64,000 nucleotides of DNA, taken from contig NZ_RQRS01000003.1 of NCBI RefSeq assembly GCF_004335085.1, positions 62,001 to 126,000 on the forward strand. The letters are read 5' to 3'. Source of the DNA: Pedobacter nototheniae (GTDB lineage: Bacteria > Bacteroidota > Bacteroidia > Sphingobacteriales > Sphingobacteriaceae). Position 1 is the first letter of the stretch. Every line of letters starts with the position of its first letter. Of the stretch, positions 37,601-45,994 are shown in pieces. The position numbers were made by a program, and so were the translations under genes. A model generated the notes under the pieces. That model was not told the DNA's origin, ran no database searches, and saw only the letters and a list, made by a program, of their open reading frames with translations.

Positions 37601-38803
37601 GGAAGCCAAAGGGATATTAGAGAAATAGCAGTAAGCAATGGTTGGCTAACTACAGATACCTTGCAAACCAATTTGTATATAAATACAATGCGTGAGGATT
37701 TAAATATTACTGGCCAACTAGAACCAATCCGCGATTTAAGAATTACGTTACGAGCAAATAAAATACAGTCTAAAAATTATTCTTCAAACTTTAGATATAT
37801 TTCCAGTGCTGCATCTTTTGAGAATCTGAGTGGAGTTACCACCGGAGATTACAGTGTATCTTATATTGCAATTGGTACTTCTTTTAAAGAAAATAATTCG
37901 AGCGTAATCTCAACTTTGTTTAACCAGTTTATGGCAAACAGAATTATCATATCTAAAAGGTTGGGTGCAAGAAACCCCAACTCTTCAGGTATTGGCGCAG
38001 GTGGTTATGCCGATGGTTACGGTAAGGAAAGCCAGGATGTTTTAGTTGCCGCTTTTATGGCAGCTTATACTGGAAAAGATGCTAATTCATCGAAATTAAG
38101 CTCATTTCCTAGCATTCCTTTGCCAAACTGGAATTTAACTTATAGCGGCTTAACACGCATTCCGTTTATTGCCGATAAATTATCATCAGTTGATATTAGA
38201 CATGGCTACCGTTCTACCTATAACATTAATGGCTTTAGATCTTTATTGCGTTATGATGAAAATAACGGTTTTGCAAACATCAGGGACCCTAACCAAAACT
38301 TTTTACCAGAATACCAGTTTGCGCAAGTAACCATATCAGAGTATTTTTCGCCTTTAATTGGAATTGATACCAGGTTTAAAAATAACATTACCGCAACTTT
38401 CGAGTTAAATAGATCGAGATTGTTGGGTTTAAGTTTAGCAAATAGTCAGCTGGCTCAGTTATCAGAAAATAATATGGTATTTGGTTTAGGTTATCGTACT
38501 AATAAATTCCGTTTCCCATTTGGATGGTTTAAAAGCGTAAAAATGGATAACAATATGGACTTTAAATTAGATGTGGCTATCCGTGATAATAAAACGGTTA
38601 TTTACCGTGCCGATGTAACAACATCGGAAGTATCATCAGGGGCTAAAAACATTACATTAAGGCCAAGTGTTGATTATGTACTGAATCAGAAATTCAATAT
38701 TAAATTGTTTTATGATTCTAATATCACTAAGCCATATACATCGCAAACATTTAATACATCATTTAGCAATTTTGGATTTAGTTTAAGATTTACCTTTAAT
38801 TAA
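31613..38803 (+). CDS. sprA: SprA/Sov, type IX secretion outer membrane translocon
   Basis: 2396 residues, the size of SprA, the giant 36-strand beta-barrel channel of the type IX secretion system in the outer membrane. It starts at TTG (KRIFTHLFLIPIFLFATLNA signal peptide). Recognisable family features are NGFYPLPSNMKRVVEYDAKN near the N-terminus, the long conserved blocks PGHPNALNFAGSKNGVSYLDDFEASR and YYPTVRGPYNYRPFG (first quoted only as landmark), and a C-terminus ending in a strand with terminal Asn after Phe. It exports proteins with C-terminal T9SS signals and, in gliding species, adhesins. The gene order ruvA-sprA-gcvH is a family trait. Confidence 0.96.
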   Translation: MKRIFTHLFLIPIFLFATLNALSQVVPSKADTTISKNNFSLREKQLLGISSSANGFYPLPSNMKRVVEYDAKNKRYVVKELIGDKYVTKTQYLTIDEYQRLVNSEIKRENWRNISNAELSDIRTTGVIPQIQVNSKSFEKLFGGTTIDIQPRGEAELTFLGRVNKNENPLFNERQRVQTNFDFNQRIQMDLVGNIGTKLKIKSNYNTEAQFDFENQIKLEYTGSPDEIIKKIEVGNVSMPLNTSLITGTQALFGVKTQLQFGKLNVTSVYTQQKSQSKQINITNGSQQNDFRISADTYEANRHYFLAQYFRNNYNKNLINAPIITSPIQITKIEVWITNKSGSTTDSRDVLGLLDLGENAPYNPGILGGTSVLPAGTTVTGFGQQSNNLIQNLPANARFTNDNAIISYFQATGGARAGTDNYAKLTYARKLTEREYTYQPQLGYISLNNPLNADEVLAVAYSYTYNGKEYQVGEFSTDITFDANNPKVLYAKLLKNETTKVNLPTWNLMMKNIYSIGGYQISSQNFKLDIYRIDNQTGVETPIMNEGQNIANKQWISITELDRLNQQNERKPDGVFDFVTAGNAFGSFFSSTNSSTNNNNLSSGFSSNGVSNLINNTNTGYVTIDPTRGRIIFPIIEPFGRDLASKFLPSEQALIDKYTFTALYDSTQTIARQLFQNQNRYVLKGNYQSEFSSEFSLNSINVPAGSVKVSAGTIPLIEGVDFTVDYQGGRVSIINQALLSSGQPINITTENNELFGLQQRSLFGTRLDYRVNNKLNIGGTIMNLTEKPLTQKVNLGEEPISNTIWGADINYSSPSRFLTKLVDKIPLISTKAPSSVTFYGEFAQLIPGHPNALNFAGSKNGVSYLDDFEASRSVIDLKSAISWQLSGTPQLFGESALVNDLAYGYNRARIAFYNIDPTFYNSSASTTPANIRNNKNELSNHYVREVIEQEVFPFKETATGQALNITTLDVAYYPTVRGPYNYRPFGFKPDGSLLQPQNNWGGFQRKIETNDFEALNIGFIEFWVMDPFIYKQNSAGGDVYFNLGNISEDILKDGRKSLENGLPGNDDPSQYDETNWGRVPKLQPVVQAFDNNPNTRKAQDVGLDGLSDANERTKFAAQINQIKGQLNATAASALDADPSSDNYSYFRGPALDQINAGILKRYERYNGTEGNSKTSQQSQDELGIENSASTSLPDGEDINRDNNMTQSDEYFQYKVSMRPADLVVGQNFITDKVTSQVKLANGNTQAVSWYQFRVPIGSYQQKVGNIQDFKSIRFFRMFMTNFADTAVMRFAKLQLIRGEWREYNVKNVAQEIIVDPALPVLTPDNSTIEVATVNIEENGKRSPIPYVTPPGILRERDYSNYRGDTRLNEQSLSVTVKNLRDGYGRAAFKTAYSDFRSYKHLEMFIHAEAVNNLVINNNDVAAFLRIGTDNQDNYYEYNLPLKITPPGTSDPDAIWPEDNRMDIELKLFQNAKLARNVAKLPNGQPWPINIPFTYSDGVRTIIVKGQPDMSKVRVYMLGVKNQLRDLTNPESEAQDKSVTVWFNELRLTEFDERGGWAATGRLNLKLADFADVNISASKSTIGFGSIDSKVSERNRADNVLFDVSSAVELGKFLPQKSGVKIPMFVSYSKQVSTPQYNPRTPDIELKNALDQSTKAQKDSILNFAQDYTVRRSINFTNVRKERTNNTKPVHLWDIENFAASYAYTQYNHRDFINQSSIQNTYRASLQYNYSKEAKSIAPFEKIIKSNMLALLKDFNISLFPSAINFRVDVDRLYSENTLRNNDPLNTLPQYRNGYGTTYNKNFRMSRIYGVAWNLTRSLQLDFNATNYSIIDEPDGRIQGSKRDTVWQNLIRLGRTTDYNHNLNVTYNLPIDKIPGLNWINVKTRYGTNFNWQTEPLSTLLDPTINLGNTIQNSRNLQINPTLNLTTLYNKFGFIRNAGNNQDGGKAKNFFINLLTSLKNINAAYTQTKGIYLPGYLPKTRFFGLDNFGAPGLGFVFGSQRDIREIAVSNGWLTTDTLQTNLYINTMREDLNITGQLEPIRDLRITLRANKIQSKNYSSNFRYISSAASFENLSGVTTGDYSVSYIAIGTSFKENNSSVISTLFNQFMANRIIISKRLGARNPNSSGIGAGGYADGYGKESQDVLVAAFMAAYTGKDANSSKLSSFPSIPLPNWNLTYSGLTRIPFIADKLSSVDIRHGYRSTYNINGFRSLLRYDENNGFANIRDPNQNFLPEYQFAQVTISEYFSPLIGIDTRFKNNITATFELNRSRLLGLSLANSQLAQLSENNMVFGLGYRTNKFRFPFGWFKSVKMDNNMDFKLDVAIRDNKTVIYRADVTTSEVSSGAKNITLRPSVDYVLNQKFNIKLFYDSNITKPYTSQTFNTSFSNFGFSLRFTFN

Positions 38804-38859
38804 GGAGATAAAGAAGGGTGGAAAAAAGAAGAATCTTAAATCCAATTCAAAATATTATT

Positions 38860-38867
38860 TAACTTTG
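38860..38867 (+). promoter_or_regulatory. -7 element of gcvH
   Basis: TAACTTTG is a perfect TAnnTTTG match 22 bases before the gcvH start. No TTTG is found at the right distance upstream, so promoter strength is unclear. Confidence 0.4.
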
Positions 38868-38889
38868 GCATAAAACTAATAAAGAACAA

Positions 38890-39270
38890 ATGAATTTTCC
38901 ATCAGAATTAAAATACACTAAAGACCACGAATGGGTTAAGGTAGAAGGTAACGAAGCATTTATTGGCATTACTGATTTTGCACAACGCGAATTAGGCGAT
39001 ATCGTTTACATCGACATTAACTCGGTTGGTGAAGAAGTAGCTAAAGAAGAAGTTTTTGGAACAGTTGAAGCTGTAAAAACTGTATCTGATTTATTTATGC
39101 CTGTTACAGGAAGTATATTAGAGGTTAATTCAGAATTGAATGATAACCCTGAATTGGTAAACTCTGATCCATACGGTAAAGGCTGGATGGTAAAAGTATC
39201 ATTAAGCGATTTAGCTGAAGTTGAAGGCCTACTAACTGCTGAAGCTTACCAAGCTTTAGTTGGCGCATAA
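38890..39270 (+). CDS. gcvH: Glycine cleavage system H protein
   Basis: 126 residues, normal length. The lipoylated lysine is K63 in [19 protein letters not shown], and the N-terminal [13 protein letters not shown] is typical. The protein shuttles the methylamine group between the P and T proteins during glycine oxidation. The other system genes are not here; gcvH alone beside sprA is usual for this phylum. Confidence 0.97.
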   Translation: MNFPSELKYTKDHEWVKVEGNEAFIGITDFAQRELGDIVYIDINSVGEEVAKEEVFGTVEAVKTVSDLFMPVTGSILEVNSELNDNPELVNSDPYGKGWMVKVSLSDLAEVEGLLTAEAYQALVGA

Positions 39271-39276
39271 AAATAC

Positions 39277-39675
39277 ATGTACAAAGCACTAAAACAACAA
39301 AAGTGGGCTATATTTTGGACCATAGTTATTTTAGTGCTTTGTAATATGAAAATGCCTGAAACCAAAGGCAGCGGTTTTTTCTTTCAGGGATTTGATAAGA
39401 TGGCCCATTTGGGTTTCTTTTTTATACTTTCAGTGCTGCTTTTTTATGGTAAGATAAATTATCAGCATAGTTTTGGTTTTAGAACTTTAACGATTTTTAA
39501 AATATTACTCATCAATGCCTTAATTGGCGGAGGAATAGAATTATTACAATGGAAGGTTTTTACCTACCGATCTGCCGAGTGGTGGGATTTTGCATGTGAT
39601 ATGATTGGTGCCTGCATGGCCGTTTTTAGTTACGTTTTATTGCATAAATTAAATTTTAATGAGAAAAATACTTAG
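39277..39675 (+). CDS. VanZ family membrane protein
   Basis: 132 residues with about four membrane helices and the VanZ pattern: DKMAHLGFFFILSVLLFYG in the second helix region and GGGIELLQ...RSAEWWDFACDMIGA near the end. In enterococci VanZ raises teicoplanin tolerance, but the wide VanZ-like family is of unknown function. It begins six bases after gcvH. Confidence 0.88.
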   Translation: MYKALKQQKWAIFWTIVILVLCNMKMPETKGSGFFFQGFDKMAHLGFFFILSVLLFYGKINYQHSFGFRTLTIFKILLINALIGGGIELLQWKVFTYRSAEWWDFACDMIGACMAVFSYVLLHKLNFNEKNT

Positions 39676-39784
39676 TTTAATTTGCTTAATTATAGTAATT
39701 GGCCTTAGTGGATGCGGTATTTTTAAAAAAGGCTGTAACTGCCCCAAGGTATATTACCAAAGCTATCCTGCTCAACGCAAATAA
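39659..39784 (+). CDS. 41-residue lipoprotein
   Basis: A short frame overlapping the VanZ gene end by 17 bases. The product MRKILSLICLIIVIGLSGC (signal, lipidated C19) continues GIFKKGCNCPKVYYQSYPAQRK, giving a 23-residue mature lipopeptide with two further cysteines and a basic end. A good lipobox in so short a frame, and overlap with the upstream stop, support a real gene. I recognise no family. Confidence 0.65.
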   Translation: MRKILSLICLIIVIGLSGCGIFKKGCNCPKVYYQSYPAQRK

Positions 39785-39936
39785 CAAACTTTAAACCTCC
39801 TATTTTCTACAGATGCAGCCATCCCAATAAGCTGTATTTAAAATGTTACCTTACTTTTAACATTCGCCACCAAACCTTTATGCTTTATAGCAGTCTGATA
39901 GCATAGTTTTGTAAATAGTATATCTAAATTTTTTTG

Positions 39937-42762
39937 ATGAAAAAGAACTTTCAAAGAGCAATATTACTTGTTCTTATATTTTGTGGCTATGTAGCGCACG
40001 CTCAAAATACTGGTGCCGTAAGTGGTAGATTAGTAAACGCTAAAGATAAAAAGCCAATAGATTTTGCCACCGTGGCTGTTAAAAGCTTAAAGGATTCTAG
40101 TGTGGTAGCTTCAGGACAAACAAATCCTGATGGAACTTTTTCATTTAAAAGTATTCCTACTGGTAGATATAGAATTATTGGAGCCTACCTGGGTTTAAAA
40201 ACTACAACAAAAGATGTTGAAGTAGCTAAAACTGCTGTTAATGTTGGCGATATAGTTATGGCTGATGATGGTGTAGATTTAAACACAGTAAACGTAGTTG
40301 GGCAAGTGCCAACTGTAGTGGTTAAAAAAGATACCTTGGAATATGATGCGAAATCTGTTAAGGTAAGAGAAAATGCAGTTGTTGAAGATGTTTTAAAGAA
40401 GTTACCTGGTGTAGAAGTTGCAAAAGATGGTAGCATTAAAGCGCAGGGCGAAACCATTACTAAAGTTAAGGTAGATGGTAAAGAGTTTTTTGGAAGCGAC
40501 CCTTTATTGGCAACCAAGAATTTGCCAGCTGATATGGTAGATAAAATTCAGGTGGTTGATGAGCTTTCTGATCAAGCGCAATTTACAGGTATAGATGATG
40601 GTACAAGAACCAAAATTTTAAATATCACTACAAAAAGTGGTATGAAAAAAGGTTATTTTGGAAATAGTACTGTCGGTTATGGTTCTAATGATCGTTATGA
40701 TGCCAGTTTAAACGTAAATAAATTTAATAACGATCAGCAATTTAGTTTTATTGGACAGTTTAACAACGTAAACAAACAAAACTTTGGAGGTGGCGGCGGT
40801 GCAGGCAATGGTTTTGGAGGTGGTGGCGGCGGCGGTCGTGGCGGCTTTGGTGGTGGTGGAGGAAACTCCAGTTCAGCAAGTGGCGGTATTACCACAACTA
40901 ATGCTGCAGGTTTAAACTTTGGCGATACTTATAAAGATGGAACTCAAATTCAAGGCAGTTATTTCTTTAATAAATCTTCTGTTTTTAACGAGCAAACCAG
41001 TTTAACTCAAACCTTATTGGGTGGTAACACTCAAAATGTAAACAATTACTTAAACAGCAATACCGATAAAACCAATCATAGATTAAACTTTATGATTGAT
41101 ACCAAATTGGATTCTACTACAAGCATTAAAATACAGCCAAACATTGCTTATACAGAAAATAGCGGTTTAAGCTTAAATAGCTACACCAGGAACAACATTG
41201 TAGCGGCAGGGGTTTCGAGTACAGTTGGTAATCAAAGTTACACCACAAATAGTTCTACCCCGGTTATTAGCAACAATATTTTGGTTAGAAAGAAATTTAA
41301 ACGTAGAGGGCGTACTTTATCATTAAATATAAATACATCAATTAATGATAGCGATGCATCCAATCTGAATTACATTTTAGATAAGAACACCGTTAATGGG
41401 GTAACTACACCAAAATTAACAAATCAGTTAAATGATTTAAACAGCAACAGCATTGTAAACAATACAAGAGTGGTGTATACTGAGCCCTTATCTAAAACCA
41501 CAAGTTTAGAGTTTAACTATCAAAACGGAATTAACAATAGTAACTCTGAACGTAACATTTATAATTTTAACAGTGCAACAGGTGAGTTTGATATAAAAGA
41601 TAATACCTACTCAAACAGTTTTGAAAACCAAACTTTAACCAATGCAGTAGGAATGAGCTTTACAACCAATGAGAAGAAATACAACTGGAACATTGGTATA
41701 GCCGGACAACAAACTCACAGAGAAAATACCAATTTAACTACTGGTAATGTGTTCACTCAAAACTTTGTGAATTTAACACCATCAGCACAATTTAGATATA
41801 ACTTTAGCAACAGTAAAAGATTGGTTATTAATTATAGAGGAACAACACAACAGCCAACAATTGATCAAATTCAACCTATTCTGGATAATACCAATACACA
41901 ATCGGTTATTTTAGGTAATCCTGATTTAAAGCCTGCATTTAATAATACTTTAACGGTAAGGTATAATAATTTTGCCTTCGCGAAAATGCGCTTCTTTGCG
42001 GTGTTTCTTAATTTAACACAAACATTTAACGCATTTGCATCAAGCCAAAGTCCAATTTCAGATCCAAATGATATTAATTATGGTAAAATTGCCTCAAAAT
42101 ACATTAACGTAGATGGTAACTATAGCGGTAATGCAAACATTGTTTTAGGTCAACCAATTTTACCAAACAATAAATTAAACTTAAATGCAAGTTTAAGCGG
42201 TAGCTACTCAAAAGGAACAAATATTACCAGCAATATTACTAATATTACCAACAACTGGAGTTTAACCAATACCTATAAATTTGTAACCAATTTAGATAAG
42301 TTGGATTTAACTGCAGGTATCAGCGGTTCTATTAGTAGAGCTACATATTCTGCACAAACAGATTTAAATACGAGATATTTTACGGTAAACCCTAGCTTTG
42401 ATGTAAGTTATATGTTTCCAGGAAATATCCGTTTAGCAATTGATTTAGATTATATTAAAAATACCGGTAGAGGTGATGATTTTAACACAGATTATACCTT
42501 AATTAATTCTTACATCAGTCGTCAATTCTTTAAAAATCGTGGAACCTTTAAAATTGCTGTTAATGATGCATTAAATCAAAATCAAGGAATTAGCCGTACA
42601 TCAACAAGCAATACCATCGCCGATTTAAATTACAACGTACTTAAACGATACTATATGTTCTCGTTCACTTATTCGTTAACCCGCATTGGCGGTCGTAACA
42701 TAGGTAATGATGTTCAAATGCCTAATCAGCCAGGTGGCGGTGGTATGCGCATGAGAATGTAA
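39937..42762 (+). CDS. Outer membrane beta-barrel protein with carboxypeptidase-regulatory N-domain (copy 1)
   Basis: 941 residues from the ATG of MKKNFQRAILLVL (a TTG one codon upstream is the alternative). Signal peptide to about 24, a CarboxypepD_reg-like/Ig-like domain (about 25-115: SGRLVNAKDKKPIDFATVAV...), a TonB-plug-like domain (about 120-230: VVEDVLKKLPGVEVAKDGSI, VKVDGKEFFGSDPLLATKNL) and a large barrel (outer membrane protein beta-barrel family). A very Gly-rich loop (about residues 286-312) and a C-terminal GGGGMRMRM tail are distinctive. No TonB box is obvious, so import is not certain. A -7 element TAGTTTTG lies at 39904-39911. Confidence 0.9.
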   Translation: MKKNFQRAILLVLIFCGYVAHAQNTGAVSGRLVNAKDKKPIDFATVAVKSLKDSSVVASGQTNPDGTFSFKSIPTGRYRIIGAYLGLKTTTKDVEVAKTAVNVGDIVMADDGVDLNTVNVVGQVPTVVVKKDTLEYDAKSVKVRENAVVEDVLKKLPGVEVAKDGSIKAQGETITKVKVDGKEFFGSDPLLATKNLPADMVDKIQVVDELSDQAQFTGIDDGTRTKILNITTKSGMKKGYFGNSTVGYGSNDRYDASLNVNKFNNDQQFSFIGQFNNVNKQNFGGGGGAGNGFGGGGGGGRGGFGGGGGNSSSASGGITTTNAAGLNFGDTYKDGTQIQGSYFFNKSSVFNEQTSLTQTLLGGNTQNVNNYLNSNTDKTNHRLNFMIDTKLDSTTSIKIQPNIAYTENSGLSLNSYTRNNIVAAGVSSTVGNQSYTTNSSTPVISNNILVRKKFKRRGRTLSLNINTSINDSDASNLNYILDKNTVNGVTTPKLTNQLNDLNSNSIVNNTRVVYTEPLSKTTSLEFNYQNGINNSNSERNIYNFNSATGEFDIKDNTYSNSFENQTLTNAVGMSFTTNEKKYNWNIGIAGQQTHRENTNLTTGNVFTQNFVNLTPSAQFRYNFSNSKRLVINYRGTTQQPTIDQIQPILDNTNTQSVILGNPDLKPAFNNTLTVRYNNFAFAKMRFFAVFLNLTQTFNAFASSQSPISDPNDINYGKIASKYINVDGNYSGNANIVLGQPILPNNKLNLNASLSGSYSKGTNITSNITNITNNWSLTNTYKFVTNLDKLDLTAGISGSISRATYSAQTDLNTRYFTVNPSFDVSYMFPGNIRLAIDLDYIKNTGRGDDFNTDYTLINSYISRQFFKNRGTFKIAVNDALNQNQGISRTSTSNTIADLNYNVLKRYYMFSFTYSLTRIGGRNIGNDVQMPNQPGGGGMRMRM

Positions 42763-42781
42763 TCACGAACATTAAAAGATT

Positions 42782-42814
42782 AAAAGGTCTCGATTTTATC
42801 GGGACCTTTTTTTT
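42782..42814 (+). terminator. Intrinsic terminator after outer membrane protein copy 1
   Basis: AAAAGGTC-T-CGAT pairs with ATCG-G-GACCTTTT (13 bp with one U-G) around TTT and runs into a T tract of eight. It lies 20 bases after the stop. The downstream paralogue must therefore have its own promoter or rely on read-through. Confidence 0.85.
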
Positions 42815-42909
42815 GCCCCATTAATTTTTGTATTCCAAATGTTACTTCATAAAAACAAACCTTTTATTTAACATCAAGTCATAAATACCAACACGCATTA
42901 ATTAACCAA

Positions 42910-45663
42910 ATGAAGAAACTTTTTACGCTCCTGCTTGTCCTGTCATGTTTTGTTGTTTACGCTCAGAAAACAGGGTCGGTTACTGGACGAATTATTCAAT
43001 CAAAAGATAAGCAACCTATAGATTATGCCTCGGTAGCTTTAAAAAACATGAAAGACTCTAGTGTGGTTAGCGCAAATACTACTGCAGCAGACGGAAAATT
43101 TATTTTTAAAAATTTACTTCCCGGAAATTACCGTTTATATGCAGCTTTTATAGGGTTAAAAAATGCCAACAAAGATTTCGCCATTACAGCAGATAAAACC
43201 GAAATTAACGTGGGAGATATTGTTCTTGATGGTGAAAGTATAGATTTACAAACAGTAGAAATAAAAGCAGAAGCAGCACCAATTATTGTTAAAAAAGATA
43301 CTTTAGAATTTAATGCAAGTTCTTTTAAAGTAGTCGAAAATGCAGTTGTAGAAGATTTGTTGAAAAAATTACCCGGCGTAGAAGTTGATAAAGCAGGTAC
43401 GGTAAAAGCGCAAGGCGAAACCATTACTAAAGTTAAAGTGGATGGGAAAGAATTTTTTAGTAACGATCCGTTGCTAGCTACAAAAAACTTACCGGCTGAT
43501 ATGATCGATAAAATTCAAATTATTGATGAGCTTTCTGATCAAGCAAAATTTACTGGAATTGATGATGGAACAAGAACAAAAATCATCAACATTACCACAA
43601 AAAAAGATAAGAAAAACGGCTATTTCGGTAATACCAGTGTTGGTTATGGATCAGATGATCGCTATGACGTAAATGCAAATATTAATCGCTTTAACCAAGA
43701 CCAGCAAATGAGCGTAGTTGCTCAGTTTAACAATGTAAATAAACAAAACTTTGGCGGCGGTTTGGCAGGTAACTCAGGAGGAAATACAAGTAAACTGGGG
43801 ATTACCAATACAAATGCTGGTGGTTTTAATTTTGCCGATCGCTATGCAGATGAAACTGAAATTAACATGAGTTATTTTTATAACAAATCAGAAAATTTGA
43901 TTTTAAAAAATAGTGTAACTCAAAATCTACTAGGTTCTACAACAACGATTTTTACCAACAACCAAAACAATACTTCAGAGAGGTTAAACCACCGACTTAA
44001 TTTTATGGTCGATACTAAAATCGATTCATTAATATCGTTACGTGTGCAGCCAACATTAAGTTACACCGATAACGAAAGTATTAACAATAGCGTTTATACA
44101 AGAGATTATAACTTGTACAAAGTTGATGGAAACCAGCAATTAAATAATCATAATACAGCGCCATCTATAAATAATAATATTCTTTTACGTAAAAAGTTTA
44201 TGCGCAGAGGGAGAACTTTATCCTTTAATTTTAATACCAGCATAAACAATAATGATGCTAATAACTATAATAACATTACCGATAATAACACTGAAGATGG
44301 GGTAAAAACTCAAAAGATTACCAATCAGTTTAACGATCAGCAAAGCGAATCACTAAACCAGGTAACCAGAATTGTTTATACTGAACCGATTTCCAATACA
44401 TTAAGTATTGAGCTTAATTACCAAAATGGATATAACCACAATAAATCAAATCGCTTTACTTATAACTTTAATCCATTAACATTGGCATATGACCTACTGG
44501 ATTTAACATTTAGTAATGCTTATGAAAATACGATATTAACCAATGCCGCCGGATTTAGCTTTACTAAAACTGCAAAAAAATACAATTGGAATGTGGGTTT
44601 GGCCTTTCAAAATACCGATAGAACCAATGATAATATAAGCAGGGGTATTTTATTAAAACAAAATATTAATAATTATACGCCTTCAGCAATGTTTAGGTAC
44701 AATTTTAGTAATAGCAAACGCCTTGTTATTAATTATAGAGGGAGTACTAACCAGCCTACAATACAGCAGCTGCAACCTATACCGAATAATACCAATACAC
44801 AAAGCATTCCTGTGGGTAATCCAGATTTAAAGCCAGAGTTTAACAATACTTTGCGCATTGCTTACAACACGTTCACCGTAGGTAAAAACAGATCTTTATT
44901 CGTGAATTTAAATTTAAGACAAACCACAAATAAAATTGCCAATAGTAGTAGTTTAATCCAAAGTGGAAAGGATGAAGGGAAGCTAGCTATTTTACCAGTG
45001 AATGTAAATGGATCTTATTCCGGTTCAATTTCCTCATCCTTAAGCTTGCCCCTTATGCCCGAAAATAAACTTAATTTTCACATCAATTTAAGTGGTAATT
45101 ACGATAGAGATGTAAACTTTACAAACTCCTTAAAAAATATCACAAACAGCTGGTCTATCAGCAATGGCTATAGATTGGTATCGAATTTGGATAAGCTTGA
45201 TTTAGTAGCAGGAATAAACGGATCTATTAATCGGGCAACCTATTCAGTGCTGCCAAATTCAAACACTCAATATTATACCTTTAGTCCAAATGTTAGTGTA
45301 AGCTATTTATTCCCAGGAGAAATAAGATGGGCGGTAGATGTAGATTACAATCAAAATACTGGTAGGGGTGAAGGTTTTAATACTCATTTTACGCTTATAA
45401 ACTCTTACCTGAGCAAACAGTTTTTTAAAAATCGTGGAACTTTTAAAGCTGCCGTAAACGATCTTTTGAACGAAAATCAAGGAGTAACGAGAACAGCAGA
45501 TAACAATACCATACAAGATATTAATTATAATGTTTTGCAAAGATATTTCATGTTTTCTTTCACCTATTCTCTAAATAGAATGGGTGGCAAAAATAGAATT
45601 ATGCAAGGAGAAGGTAGACAAAGAAATGGTGGAGGCTTTGGCGGAGGGAGAAAAAATAACTAG
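42910..45663 (+). CDS. Outer membrane beta-barrel protein with carboxypeptidase-regulatory N-domain (copy 2)
   Basis: 917 residues, a clear paralogue of the preceding gene product: signal peptide, regulatory domain (TGRIIQSKDKQPIDYASVAL), plug-like domain (VVEDLLKKLPGVEVDKAGTV, VKVDGKEFFSNDPLLATKNL) and barrel with matching landmarks such as RLVINYRGSTNQPTIQQLQP. The Gly-rich loop is reduced to GGGLAGNSGGN, while the C-terminus has GGGFGGGRKNN. The N-terminal plug is more conserved between copies than the barrel loops. Probably a surface-exposed pair of differing ligand specificity; the ligand is unknown. The nearby feoAB operon makes iron-related cargo thinkable, by position only. Confidence 0.9.
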   Translation: MKKLFTLLLVLSCFVVYAQKTGSVTGRIIQSKDKQPIDYASVALKNMKDSSVVSANTTAADGKFIFKNLLPGNYRLYAAFIGLKNANKDFAITADKTEINVGDIVLDGESIDLQTVEIKAEAAPIIVKKDTLEFNASSFKVVENAVVEDLLKKLPGVEVDKAGTVKAQGETITKVKVDGKEFFSNDPLLATKNLPADMIDKIQIIDELSDQAKFTGIDDGTRTKIINITTKKDKKNGYFGNTSVGYGSDDRYDVNANINRFNQDQQMSVVAQFNNVNKQNFGGGLAGNSGGNTSKLGITNTNAGGFNFADRYADETEINMSYFYNKSENLILKNSVTQNLLGSTTTIFTNNQNNTSERLNHRLNFMVDTKIDSLISLRVQPTLSYTDNESINNSVYTRDYNLYKVDGNQQLNNHNTAPSINNNILLRKKFMRRGRTLSFNFNTSINNNDANNYNNITDNNTEDGVKTQKITNQFNDQQSESLNQVTRIVYTEPISNTLSIELNYQNGYNHNKSNRFTYNFNPLTLAYDLLDLTFSNAYENTILTNAAGFSFTKTAKKYNWNVGLAFQNTDRTNDNISRGILLKQNINNYTPSAMFRYNFSNSKRLVINYRGSTNQPTIQQLQPIPNNTNTQSIPVGNPDLKPEFNNTLRIAYNTFTVGKNRSLFVNLNLRQTTNKIANSSSLIQSGKDEGKLAILPVNVNGSYSGSISSSLSLPLMPENKLNFHINLSGNYDRDVNFTNSLKNITNSWSISNGYRLVSNLDKLDLVAGINGSINRATYSVLPNSNTQYYTFSPNVSVSYLFPGEIRWAVDVDYNQNTGRGEGFNTHFTLINSYLSKQFFKNRGTFKAAVNDLLNENQGVTRTADNNTIQDINYNVLQRYFMFSFTYSLNRMGGKNRIMQGEGRQRNGGGFGGGRKNN

Positions 45664-45722
45664 CTGGCGACAACAAATTCTTCCGCTTTTAAGGAAATCT
45701 TAATTTAAGATGATTTATCTTA

Positions 45723-45754
45723 TTTGGAATAAATCTAAAGAAAGGTTAACTTGC
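45723..45754 (+). promoter_or_regulatory. Probable promoter of feoAB
   Basis: TTTG (45723-45726), 20-base spacer, then TAACTTGC (six of eight to TAnnTTTG). The feoA start is 15 bases downstream. No convincing Fur box is seen, so iron control cannot be shown here. Confidence 0.4.
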
Positions 45755-45768
45755 GCCAAATTTAGCAC

Positions 45769-45984
45769 ATGAAACTTTCGCATTTAAAGGTTGGGCAAAA
45801 AGGAACAATAGTGGCATTTACAGATTTGGAAATGTCTGTTAAGCTTATGGAAATGGGCTGCTTACCTGGCGAAATTGTAGAAGTAGAGCGTTTCGCTCCA
45901 CTCGGCGACCCAATGGCTATTCGTGTAGCAGGTTATCAGCTTTGTTTACGTAAAAGTGAAGCTGAAGTTATTATCATTCAATAA
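45769..45984 (+). CDS. feoA: Ferrous iron transport protein A
   Basis: 71 residues forming the SH3-like FeoA domain (KLSHLKVGQKGTIVAFTDLE, LMEMGCLPGEIVEVERFAPLGDP). FeoA is a small cytoplasmic protein thought to regulate or assemble with FeoB. It precedes feoB by 10 bases in the usual operon. Confidence 0.95.
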   Translation: MKLSHLKVGQKGTIVAFTDLEMSVKLMEMGCLPGEIVEVERFAPLGDPMAIRVAGYQLCLRKSEAEVIIIQ

Positions 45985-45994
45985 ATAAGCTGGT

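Noticed and set aside
40185..40517. Minus-strand frame of 110 codons inside the outer membrane protein gene
   Set aside because: It is a shadow of a well-supported coding region and shows no signal or domain.
45664..45768. Fur box before feoA
   Set aside because: No 19-base Fur-like palindrome could be found; only a weak promoter is supportable.
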